A stretch of DNA of 39,965 nt from positions 1 through 39,965 of the forward strand of contig JAITJN010000066.1 in NCBI GenBank assembly GCA_031278895.1, given 5' to 3'. The stretch comes from Candidatus Endomicrobiellum guadaloupense. GTDB lineage: Bacteria; Elusimicrobiota; Endomicrobiia; Endomicrobiales; Endomicrobiaceae. The notes beneath the pieces are model-generated. The model was not told the DNA's origin and ran no database searches. It was given only the letters and a program-made list of their open reading frames with translations. Below, piece by piece: positions 17,001 through 24,120 of the stretch. The first letter of the stretch is position 1. Each line of letters opens with the position of its first letter. The position numbers and the translations under genes are program-made.

Positions 17001-19018
17001 TATATTTTATCAATTGCTATAGTAGCTCCAGGTGTAGTTGGACTACTAACATACAAAGTATCAGATGTTATAATTGAATCTGCACTATTGACCACTTTGA
17101 ATCTCAAAGATGCATTGGTAACACTTAAACTGTCAAAAGTGTATTCAGACACGGTTGAAGAAGAAGAATACAGATCTATTACTGAATTAGTGAAAGCATA
17201 AATGGTCATCCCACGATAGTCTCTATCTTGCAATCTTACAACACTGTTATTAAAATTTATCGTATTTACACTATCATTATCTATTTTTGAAAGACTATAG
17301 TTTGCAGGAACAAAGCCTTCAGAACCTGGTATTCCACTCCAAAAATTTGCAGTAGCACCATTGCCACTAAAAGTTAAACCTGGTCCATTTGATATACCAG
17401 GATAAATATTTGTAAGTGTTAAATTTCTGGTCCAATGGTTTAATGTAGCATTGTTAAATAAATTTACATTGTAAGTAACATAACTTTCTGTGGAACATAC
17501 TTTTAGAATACTAGAATATATGTTATTACTACCACCAAACATTATGCCTTCCACTTGGGTTTCTCCAGCAGTCTGGGTGAACAACCCTTTAAATTGAGAG
17601 CTATTACTTGTATTTGCAAGGTATACCTTTCCAGTACCATCTTTAGTTATTATACCAGTACCTGCTATTCCACCACCAAGGTAAACTGTCCCAAGATTTC
17701 CATCAAAATATAAGGTTGCTCCTAAATCAATAAAAATATCATCTCCTTGAGACGAAGCCGTATTTCCTGAAAACTTTATATCTCCACTTCCATCCCCATT
17801 TACGTCTAAAGAAACCAAATGTATATTCCCCTTAGCATTATATATTGCACCACCTAAAGATGCACTGTTAGTTTGGAATGTAGTGCCACTTGATATATAT
17901 AGATCAAGATCAGAATAATTATAAATAGCACCACCGTTTAAAAATGCAGTGTTACCAGATAAACTTCCAAATAGAGATATAGTTCCTGAAGAGCTTCCTT
18001 TATTTATGTAGTTATAGATAGCTCCACCTGAATTTGTAGCTATATTGTCACTAAAAGTACCGCTTATATTATATACATTGGTACCGCCATAAGGAGCATT
18101 CCCATTTTTCCCTACACAGCTGTATATAGCTCCTCCACAATCAGATGCACTGTTACCACTAAAAACACCAGAAATAGAAAATGAATTATCGGTATCGCCA
18201 CCTTCAACTTCATTAGAAATAGCCCCGCCATTTCCTGCTAAATTATTTTCAAACTGTCCGTACTCTGTAAAAGTATTTACTCCCATATGAGCGTTAGAAG
18301 TATGATTGGAAATAGCTCCACCATTTCCTGAAGCAGAATTGTTTGAAAACAGATTATCTCCAACAATTGCGTATGAATTTCCTACATTTAATCCACCATT
18401 AACATAGTTATAAACTGCTCCGCCATTTCCTTCTAAAGCGTTGTTTTTGGAAAACGATCCAATTGTAATTGTAAAAGAAATAGGCTTTTGTGAATCGTTT
18501 GATGCCATGTACACAGCCCCGCCTGATAAAGCAGAGTTTTTGGTAAACATAGAATTGTTCAAAGAAAAAAAGTTGTCTTTTGGAAGATTACCTGTTGTTT
18601 GAGCATGCAAATAAACTGCTCCACCGCTAGAACCTGATACATCACCTATAAATACCAAGCTGTTGAGTTGAAAGTTATGTTCACCAATACCATCTCCAAT
18701 TAATTCAATGCTACCGTTTGTTCCTTGAGAAAATGTTAGCGATGATATTGTAACGTCTAAGTCATCATTCCAGTTTGAACCAAATTTTAAAAAATTTGCA
18801 GCTACAGTAAGTCTTTCATTTCCTGTAGCTCCAAAAATAGAAATTGTATTAGTCCTTTGGTTAACTGGATCTAGCGTTATATCCTTTTGAACTGTTATTG
18901 TATTTATACTCCCATCATTAAAAGTTGATGAAAAATCCGAAGAATTGTTGACATCAACTGCAAAGACATTACTATAAAAACCAAAAATCATCGCAGCAGC
19001 ATACAATTTTGTTTTCAT
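14093..19018 (-). CDS. Autotransporter with Pmp-like GGAIYN repeats and C-terminal beta-barrel
   Basis: Predicted type Va autotransporter of 1641 residues. Signal peptide about 1-20 (MKTKLYAAAMIFGFYSNVFA). The passenger carries 13 GGA[IV] repeats, mostly GGAIYN/GGAVYN/GGAIxN with Asn/Ser turns, in two clusters (about residues 129-390 and 874-955). Such repeats are typical of chlamydial Pmp proteins and form a beta-helix. Each cluster is followed by a related segment with FTQT-GxTxVxGxxFGG (about 484 and 1043). The translocator barrel is about 1384-1641, beginning WVKTYGGYEEM and ending with Phe (LCANFEF), as needed for BAM recognition. It is a surface-exposed or released adhesin-like protein by family; the target is unknown. 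AGAAG precedes the ATG. It stands alone, with both neighbours in other units. Confidence 0.9.
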   Translation of the reverse strand: MKTKLYAAAMIFGFYSNVFAVDVNNSSDFSSTFNDGSINTITVQKDITLDPVNQRTNTISIFGATGNERLTVAANFLKFGSNWNDDLDVTISSLTFSQGTNGSIELIGDGIGEHNFQLNSLVFIGDVSGSSGGAVYLHAQTTGNLPKDNFFSLNNSMFTKNSALSGGAVYMASNDSQKPISFTITIGSFSKNNALEGNGGAVYNYVNGGLNVGNSYAIVGDNLFSNNSASGNGGAISNHTSNAHMGVNTFTEYGQFENNLAGNGGAISNEVEGGDTDNSFSISGVFSGNSASDCGGAIYSCVGKNGNAPYGGTNVYNISGTFSDNIATNSGGAIYNYINKGSSSGTISLFGSLSGNTAFLNGGAIYNYSDLDLYISSGTTFQTNSASLGGAIYNAKGNIHLVSLDVNGDGSGDIKFSGNTASSQGDDIFIDLGATLYFDGNLGTVYLGGGIAGTGIITKDGTGKVYLANTSNSSQFKGLFTQTAGETQVEGIMFGGSNNIYSSILKVCSTESYVTYNVNLFNNATLNHWTRNLTLTNIYPGISNGPGLTFSGNGATANFWSGIPGSEGFVPANYSLSKIDNDSVNTINFNNSVVRLQDRDYRGMTIYAFTNSVIDLYSSSSTVSEYTFDSLSVTNASLRFKVVNSADSIITSDTLYVSSPTTPGATIAIDKIYLMGDDPSYQPIIGTTVTVLTCQDVDNPLKFVSARIEQSVANTNFAYIITTTEDNFGIYFSTYCPSTNVTLDMINMNISSVSDARSFQICSDSIYNNGSSLHQMASGTFSVFGHDRNTSVLSGISTVTSQSGSIFKIYGDETAIFSLEDLTVQDAYAASIGGYVDEDEVGNGAVLKLLNISTVSIYNIIIERSSAACSGGAIYQNDGFLTINNVEFRGNAAGLNGGAIDHEGGVLSVSASEFSNNFAVSSGGAICNNNGSISIGANILGPIFFVNNSAGLIGGAIYNDTNGQIDLVSGLSSDILFENNYAQGHANDIYNDGTINIDGQAGNVNITGGIRGNISAQITKNNSGDLTLAANSDNSNYIGNFTQTDGNTNVYGKFFGGKSVINGGFLNWHAANHGAKSTSSIININNGTLEISGVGSFLSLNNDDDMISPESIVIIDEDGELNINADGANLNIDGVDTWLGTVTLYKGNLRLDGIKNSTSSIYIQAGGTLLVTNSSELTLNSRGGISGGVITIDEYSTIKQRGGSIFGTSLTIDNYSSIDTKSGHIISNRFSGDFNVGSEAIFYIDINAKTKEADNYNFGGRIKAMPLRATKSIIEVFDFNLIDGSPEDSKFIVQVFSADGGIDPDVSFVVGKDKVNTAIGVYNFSSLGDGSYMLVLDFEQINDPVYRDPVAKIAMLNNQLMANNTLFDHIFLDKNKLLEDDGGKNLWVKTYGGYEEMSLTNDIDVKSEIYGLISGLELLILDLGDDWKFMPTVYLGCSGGNQKYSGVNMNQTAFQLGAIGTFTKNKVVASGLLYGGSYDNNMSMESKKDSLSNWFFGIAAKCAYNLDIDFTQTIGITLQPNFLTSFNLYGDTKWNSGYGQINMNSGYLKGLNVAPGINFIYNRNTWNAYIKTMYMHNIDNHVDTKAGNVNLSDISSNPGYFEYGIGGFVQVTDRLSVNGGLTSQTGAKADIGLKLCANFEF

Positions 19019-19093
19019 AAAAACTTCTTTCAGATTTAATTATGACTAATTGTTATAAAAACTATTTACAATAATTTTATGCTTTACTTTTCT

Positions 19094-19134
19094 TACATTC
19101 GCAGATCAGTTAAGTAGTAACTTAAAAGAATGTA
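19094..19134. repeat. Nested inverted repeat between the autotransporter and hydE
   Basis: Outer arms TACATTC (19094-19100) and GAATGTA (19128-19134) enclose an inner hairpin TTAAGT-AGTA-ACTTAA (19110-19125). It could be a structured leader of the autotransporter (about 75 bases upstream of its ATG on the minus strand) or a protein-binding site. No T-run follows, so it is not an obvious terminator. Confidence 0.4.
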
Positions 19135-19170
19135 TAGGCCAGAGTCAAAGTGGCTGAAGGCGACAATTTT

Positions 19171-19179
19171 TGATAAAAT
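19171..19179 (+). promoter_or_regulatory. Extended -10 promoter giving a leaderless hydE mRNA
   Basis: TGA-TAAAAT ends six bases before the hydE ATG, so a start seven bases after the hexamer falls on the A of ATG. No Shine-Dalgarno is present. Confidence 0.5.
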
Positions 19180-19185
19180 TACAAT

Positions 19186-20223
19186 ATGCTAAATGATATC
19201 AATTTTATACTAGAAAAAGCAATTGAACTTCATTATTTAAATGAAAGAGAAATATTATACCTTTTAAAAACAGAAAAAAACGATGAGCTTTTTTCTGCAG
19301 CAGACAAAATAAGAAAAAAATATGTCGGCGATGAAGTACATTTACGCGCTTTAATAGAGTTTTCAAACTACTGCAAGCAAAATTGTTTATACTGCGGTCT
19401 TAGAAAAGATAATACAAAAATAATAAGATATCGTCTAGCCCCACAAGAAATAATAAATTTGGCAAAAAAAGTAGCAAACTATGGTTATAAAACAATTGTT
19501 TTACAGTCAGGAGAAGATTTATATTATACTGTAGATATAATGTCAAAAATGATTTTTGAAATAAAAAAATTTGATGTTGCGGTTACGTTAAGCATTGGTG
19601 AAAAAACTTTTGAAGAGTATAATGCTTATCGTAAGGCAGGCGCAGATAGATACTTGTTGCGAATAGAGACAACAGATGAAATGCTTTACAACAGACTTGA
19701 TCCATCTATGAGTTTAAAAAATAGAATGGAATGCTTAGAGAATATAAAAAATCTAGGTTATGAAATAGGTTCAGGAATAATGGTTGGTCTTCCCGGTCAA
19801 ACATTGGAAAGTATAGCTAAAGATATAGTTTTCCTCAAGTCTATACCTGTTGATATGGCAGGTATTGGTCCTTTTATTTACCATCCAGATACACCTATTG
19901 AAAAATCTATATGTAATTCATTTGATTTGTCGCTCAAAGTTATGGCAATATTGAGACTTCTTATGCCAGACATAAATATCCCTGCAACAACAGCTATGGA
20001 AACACTAAATCCAAACGGACGCTTGATAGCACTACAGTGTGGAGCAAATGTCGTTATGCCAAACGCCACGGAAACAGAATATAGAAGACATTATGAAATT
20101 TATCCTGGGAAAATATGCCTTGGGGATTCTCCTCAACATTGCAGATTTTGTATAGAAAATAAAATTAAATCTATAAATAGACACATTGCAAAAAATAAAG
20201 GATGCCGCAGGATAACCAATTAA
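19186..20223 (+). CDS. hydE: [FeFe]-hydrogenase H-cluster maturase HydE, radical SAM
   Basis: Radical SAM protein of 345 residues that helps build the diiron subcluster of [FeFe] hydrogenase. The SAM cluster motif is CKQNCLYC (Cys63, Cys67, Cys70). Other family signs are VLQSGED (about 105), RIETTD (about 158) and MVGLPGQT. A second cluster site is present at Cys311, Cys319 and Cys322 (CLGDSPQHCRFC), at the same positions as in the Thermotoga maritima enzyme. Biotin synthase and PylB are relatives, but the sequence around the SAM motif (SNYCKQNC, YCGLR) fits HydE best. HydF, HydG and the hydrogenase are not in the window. It appears leaderless; mnmA follows after 29 bases. Confidence 0.88.
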   Translation: MLNDINFILEKAIELHYLNEREILYLLKTEKNDELFSAADKIRKKYVGDEVHLRALIEFSNYCKQNCLYCGLRKDNTKIIRYRLAPQEIINLAKKVANYGYKTIVLQSGEDLYYTVDIMSKMIFEIKKFDVAVTLSIGEKTFEEYNAYRKAGADRYLLRIETTDEMLYNRLDPSMSLKNRMECLENIKNLGYEIGSGIMVGLPGQTLESIAKDIVFLKSIPVDMAGIGPFIYHPDTPIEKSICNSFDLSLKVMAILRLLMPDINIPATTAMETLNPNGRLIALQCGANVVMPNATETEYRRHYEIYPGKICLGDSPQHCRFCIENKIKSINRHIAKNKGCRRITN

Positions 20224-20252
20224 TCTTTGTAAAAAAGCTAAAGGACAAGAAA

Positions 20253-21350
20253 ATGAAAGTATTAGCAGGCTTAAGCGGTGGTGTTGATTCAGCAGTAACC
20301 GCATATTTATTAAAAGAACAAGGTCACGAAGTAATAGGTGTAATGATGTCTATATGGGACGATTCTATTCCAGCTCCACAGGACAAAAGTGTTGACGCAT
20401 GCTTAGGCCCTGAAGATGAAGATATTGCAGCAGTTCACAAAGTAGGTGACGTCCTTAAAATACCTGTACAAATTTTAGATTGTAGAGAAGAATACAAAAA
20501 AGTTGTTATTGACAATTTTAGAAATGAGTACAAAGAAGGACGCACCCCAAACCCATGTGTATGGTGTAACGCCTATATTAAGTTTGGAGTTCTTCCATTA
20601 ACAGCAAGAAAAAATGGAATAACTTTTGATAAATTTGCTACCGGCCATTATGCAAATATTATATTCAACAATTCCTTAAGTATGTATCAGCTATGCAAGG
20701 CAAAAGATCAAGCAAAAGATCAAACCTATTTTTTGTATAGATTGAATCAAAAAATTCTCTCTGAAACTATCTTCCCTCTTGGAGAACTTACAAAAGAACA
20801 AGTCAGAGAAATAGCAAAAAAGATACAACTTCCTGTAGCTGAAAAACCAGACAGTCAAGATTTTTATTGTGGAGATTATAATGATATTTTACAATTCCCA
20901 TCAAAACCAGGAGATATTGTAGATAAAAGAGGAGAAGTTTTAGGAAAACATAATGGAATATGGAATTACACTATAGGGAAACGCAAAGGATTAGGTCTTT
21001 CAGGTGGAACAAAAGAACCTTTATACGTTATAAATATATTAGCTAAAAAAAATGTTGTAATTGTTGGAACTAAAGAAGACTTGTACTTTTTAACTCTTAT
21101 GACAAAAAAAGTAGCATGGAGTTCTATTCCTATACCAAAAGCACCTATTGAAGTAAGCGTAAAAATACGCCAACAACATACTCCTGCAAAAGCTTTTATA
21201 ACACCTATAGGAATTGACAAAGCCAGAGTGGAATTTGAAAAGCCACAGATGTCAATCACAGCAGGGCAAAGCGCTGTATTTTATAAAGACAATGTAGTTT
21301 TAGGTGGCGGGATTATTGAAGCACCACATTACTTTAAATTCACCTCATAG
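20253..21350 (+). CDS. mnmA: tRNA-specific 2-thiouridylase MnmA
   Basis: Cytosolic ATP-dependent enzyme of 365 residues that makes 2-thiouridine at wobble U34 of tRNA Lys, Glu and Gln. The PP-loop is LSGGVDSAV (about 7-15). The two catalytic Cys are both present: Cys102 in NPCVWCN and Cys206 in DSQDFYCGDY. A C-terminal beta domain (about 270-365) holds the typical YTIGKRKGLGLSGG lead-in and ends LGGGIIE. The ATG at 20253 was chosen because AAAGGACA lies eight bases ahead; an upstream ATG at 20202 would overlap hydE. Length equals the family norm. Confidence 0.95.
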   Translation: MKVLAGLSGGVDSAVTAYLLKEQGHEVIGVMMSIWDDSIPAPQDKSVDACLGPEDEDIAAVHKVGDVLKIPVQILDCREEYKKVVIDNFRNEYKEGRTPNPCVWCNAYIKFGVLPLTARKNGITFDKFATGHYANIIFNNSLSMYQLCKAKDQAKDQTYFLYRLNQKILSETIFPLGELTKEQVREIAKKIQLPVAEKPDSQDFYCGDYNDILQFPSKPGDIVDKRGEVLGKHNGIWNYTIGKRKGLGLSGGTKEPLYVINILAKKNVVIVGTKEDLYFLTLMTKKVAWSSIPIPKAPIEVSVKIRQQHTPAKAFITPIGIDKARVEFEKPQMSITAGQSAVFYKDNVVLGGGIIEAPHYFKFTS

Positions 21351-21474
21351 GTATGATCTAAATATCGATTTACATTTTATTCACAAAAACTACTCAAAAA
21401 TTTCTTATCCTTTTCTTACAATATATCTATGGTTATGATAACCAAATTTTATTTAAAAAGGAGTATAGTTTGTT

Positions 21475-22161
21475 ATGAAGAAAAGTTTAGTCGCCTTCAC
21501 ACTGGCATCTGCGATAATTGGAAATTGTGTCTCACTTTCCAATGCTATTACGACGCAAGAAAAGATGAGATTGATGAACAGGAACGCTCAAATCGTAAAA
21601 AAAAGAATGGAGCAAGTTTGCGCAAGAAGACAATACTCTTACGAAGAATCAGTAAGAATAGTTCAGGAGAGACAAGATAAAGCACATGCTAAATTGAAAC
21701 GTCGTGCTAAAAGTGCTCCAGCTGGAGTTGTTCATGTACAACAAACAGGCAAAAAACCATCAGTTAAAAAAAGAAGTAATATGGTGGAACCAGCTGTACC
21801 TGTTGTACCTGTAATCCTATTAACTCCTATAAACCACCTTTCTCCAGATCAAACAAGAACAGCACTAAGAGAAGCGCCAGAACTAGAATCACTTGATAGA
21901 GAGCCTGTTGCCCAAGGAAGAAGGAAACTCCAAAGATCAAGGAGTGATGGTAATGTCACTTCCATTAAGTCACGTATCCCAAAATTTTATTCTGACAAGA
22001 AACGTAGGCCTACTGCAAAAGAGATTGAGCAACAGTCTAATCTAGAGCTAGAAAAGATTGATAGGTGGGAACGTTTTATTGCCGAAGGGAAAAAATCAAA
22101 ACTTCCATGCAAGAGAGACAATGTCTCCCTATCTGATAGGGATAGTATTAGTGAATTTTAG
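21475..22161 (+). CDS. Unrecognised basic exported protein with Arg-x-x-Ser motifs
   Basis: A 228-residue protein I do not recognise. A signal peptide is clear (MKKSLVAFTLASAIIGNCVSLSNA, cleavage near 24). The mature part is strongly basic and apparently disordered, with an early helix (about 25-75, rich in Arg, Glu and Gln), a Pro/Val stretch (VEPAVPVVPVILLTP, about 102-116), and motifs RRAKSAPAG (about 76-84) and LQRSRSDGNV (about 152-161). A terminal charged helix (about 180-205) precedes the end DSISEF. AAAAAGGAG lies about 11 bases upstream. A TATGAT -10-like box sits inside the palindrome GGTTATGATAACC at 21431-21443. No membrane anchor or lipobox is visible; it may be periplasmic or secreted further. 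Confidence 0.7.
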   Translation: MKKSLVAFTLASAIIGNCVSLSNAITTQEKMRLMNRNAQIVKKRMEQVCARRQYSYEESVRIVQERQDKAHAKLKRRAKSAPAGVVHVQQTGKKPSVKKRSNMVEPAVPVVPVILLTPINHLSPDQTRTALREAPELESLDREPVAQGRRKLQRSRSDGNVTSIKSRIPKFYSDKKRRPTAKEIEQQSNLELEKIDRWERFIAEGKKSKLPCKRDNVSLSDRDSISEF

Positions 22162-22266
22162 GATTGGAACGTATGGCTAATGAACAAGAATACTAAAGAC
22201 TTGGAAGATTAAAATGATTAAGAAATGATGATGATTTAATTTAATACCATAAACATATACATAAAC

Positions 22267-22313
22267 AACAAATACCGTAAAAGCTGTAGAAAAAAACTTT
22301 CGCGGTATTTGTT
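22267..22313. terminator. Bidirectional terminator between convergent genes
   Basis: A perfect 11-bp stem, AACAAATACCG (22267-22277) with CGGTATTTGTT (22303-22313), and a 25-base loop. It lies between the plus gene ending at 22161 and the minus gene ending at 22326. ATTTTTT follows on the plus side. The T-run on the minus side is weak. Confidence 0.6.
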
Positions 22314-22325
22314 TGTAAATATTTT

Positions 22326-23636
22326 TTAGCCTAAATGAAGCAAATTAAATATATAAATTACAATTACAAGTCCACAAAAAACATAGCGCCCAACTGATAT
22401 AAGCCATTTACTAACCATAGTAGAACGACCACTTTGGATTTCTTTTATAACTCTATTTAACGGTAAAATCCAAAAAACGAAAATGCCTGTTATGAGAGCA
22501 CAAAATGGAACTAAATGAATCTGTAAAATGTCCATTAACCCATCTATATGCCCATCAGCAAGAGTACTGAAAATAGAAGCTATTATTACTGCAATCAAAA
22601 CAGCATTCAAACGACTCATTTTGAACTTACTTTGCAGAGCTTCTACTATAACTTCAATTATACTTATAAGCGATGTTATAGCTGCAAAAAAAACAGCTAT
22701 AAAAAAGATTAGCATACAAAGCTGTCCCATGGGCATAGTCTTAAAAATATCAGGGATTGTAATAAACATTAGAGAAGGCCCTGAATTTAAATTTTTTCCA
22801 AAAGAAAATATTGCTGGTATTATTGCCAAAGAAGCAAATATTGAAGCAAGCGTACTTAAAATAGCAACACTTTTTGCTGAATATACAATATCTTCACTTT
22901 TTCTAGCGTAAGAACCATATACTATAAGTATTGATCCTAAAATAGAAAGAGAATAAAAAGATTGACCTAAAGCCAAAATCCAAGTTCTTGGATTGAAAAG
23001 CATATCAGTTTTAGGTACAAACATAAATTTATAACCTTCTATAGCTCCTGGAAGGAAAGCTACTTTTATAACTAAGAAAAAAAATAATATAAAAAAAGCA
23101 GGCATCATAAATTTATTTAATTTCTCAATACCTTTTTCTACACCGCCAAGCATGGCGAGTCCTACCAGAAAAAGTGTTAAAATAATCCAAACAGCAACAC
23201 CATTACTAGAAATTGATTCAAAGTAAACAATACTGTTAGGAGCAGAAAAAGCCGCTCCAGTCACAGAAGCAGCAAGAAAGCGCAAAACCCAAGCAACTAC
23301 AACAGCATATCCAAGACTAATAATAAAGATTACTACAACAGGAATCCAACCTATTAATTCACCTGCTTTATTATGACCACCACTTAACCTTAAAGCTTTT
23401 TTAAAAGCTCCCATAGGGCCTTTGCCTGTAAGCCTGCCAAAAGTTATTTCACCAATAACAGCTATTACCCCTAAAACAAAAACGCAAATAATATAGGCAA
23501 TCAAAAATGCAAAACCTCCAAGCTCGCCAGCTCTATAAGGGAACAACCAAATATTACCCATACCTATAGCAGAACCTGCCGCAGCAAAAATAAACCCCCA
23601 CCTTGATGAAAAAAGATCTTTTGAATAATTAGCCAT
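22326..23636 (-). CDS. Sodium-dependent transporter, SNF (neurotransmitter:sodium symporter) family
   Basis: Inner-membrane Na+-coupled amino-acid-type symporter of about 436 residues with roughly 11 membrane helices. The first helix has the family signature WGFIFAAAGSAIGMGNIWLF (Na+ and substrate contacts) with PYRAGELGG after it. GQSFYSLSILG (about helix 6) is also typical. The substrate cannot be read from sequence. Two ATGs are six bases apart; the second (23636, MANYSK) has GAGGA at normal distance, while the first touches it, so the second is chosen. It stands alone behind the hairpin at 23680-23713 and ends at the convergent terminator. Confidence 0.9.
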   Translation of the reverse strand: MANYSKDLFSSRWGFIFAAAGSAIGMGNIWLFPYRAGELGGFAFLIAYIICVFVLGVIAVIGEITFGRLTGKGPMGAFKKALRLSGGHNKAGELIGWIPVVVIFIISLGYAVVVAWVLRFLAASVTGAAFSAPNSIVYFESISSNGVAVWIILTLFLVGLAMLGGVEKGIEKLNKFMMPAFFILFFFLVIKVAFLPGAIEGYKFMFVPKTDMLFNPRTWILALGQSFYSLSILGSILIVYGSYARKSEDIVYSAKSVAILSTLASIFASLAIIPAIFSFGKNLNSGPSLMFITIPDIFKTMPMGQLCMLIFFIAVFFAAITSLISIIEVIVEALQSKFKMSRLNAVLIAVIIASIFSTLADGHIDGLMDILQIHLVPFCALITGIFVFWILPLNRVIKEIQSGRSTMVSKWLISVGRYVFCGLVIVIYIFNLLHLG

Positions 23637-23679
23637 TATCATTCCTCTTTAGAAATAATTATCATTCTTAAGAATAAGG

Positions 23680-23713
23680 CAACTTGTACCATGCATTTGC
23701 ATAATACAAGTTG
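23680..23713 (-). terminator. Near-perfect hairpin after glnK
   Basis: CAACTTGTA (23680-23688) pairs with TACAAGTTG (23705-23713), and inside it ATGCA pairs with TGCAT around a TT loop. Only two opposed bases (cc/aa) interrupt the 14 pairs. On the minus strand it follows glnK and is followed by CCTTATTCTT, so it may end amt-glnK transcription; it could also act in the leader of the SNF gene. Confidence 0.45.
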
Positions 23714-23745
23714 ACATAAAAGTTATATAAAATAAATACTCAATG

Positions 23746-24090
23746 CTAGTTTATAGCCGCAGTACCTATTTCTTTAGTACGCACTCTCATAACATTTCGC
23801 AAATCGTAACTGAATATTTTGCCATCGCCAGGGTTGCCTGTAAAAGCTGCTTCTTGTATAGCTTTTATAGTCTTTTGCTCCCATTCTTCGCAAGATACTA
23901 TAATTTCAAATTTAATTTTTGGGAGCATAGTAATACTTACTTCCATACCGCGTACAAGCTCTTGATAGCCCTTCTGTTTTCCACAACCCATAACTTGCGA
24001 AACAGTAACACCATTAACCTCTATTTTAGCAAGTGCTTCTTTTATATCTTCTAATTTTTCTTCTCTAACTATAGCTTCAATTTTTATCAT
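23746..24090 (-). CDS. glnK: PII nitrogen regulatory protein, GlnK-like, lacking the uridylylation tyrosine
   Basis: Trimeric signal protein of 114 residues that reads ATP/ADP and 2-oxoglutarate; GlnK types block the neighbouring Amt channel. It begins MIKIEAIVREEKLEDIKEAL. The T-loop (about 37-55) reads GKQKGYQELVRGMEVS, the B-loop TGNPGDGKIF (about 84-93) and the C-loop RVRTKE. Position 51, the Tyr uridylylated by GlnD in enterobacteria, is Val here, and position 46 is also Val. Gln39 and Lys90 for ligand binding are kept. GGAGGAAG precedes the ATG. It follows amt by 30 bases, the usual amt-glnK order. Confidence 0.93.
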   Translation of the reverse strand: MIKIEAIVREEKLEDIKEALAKIEVNGVTVSQVMGCGKQKGYQELVRGMEVSITMLPKIKFEIIVSCEEWEQKTIKAIQEAAFTGNPGDGKIFSYDLRNVMRVRTKEIGTAAIN

Positions 24091-24120
24091 ATATTCTTCC
24101 TCCGCATATTATAACATATA

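Noticed and set aside
23743-24054. Long plus-strand frame over glnK (and similar long antisense frames over feoB, aspS, pckG, SNF symporter)
   Set aside because: They mirror conserved genes on the other strand and have no ribosome site or family resemblance.
24108-24116. Extended -10 TGTTATAAT just before glnK
   Set aside because: A transcript from it would start inside the GGAGG ribosome site; amt read-through is a simpler source of glnK mRNA.
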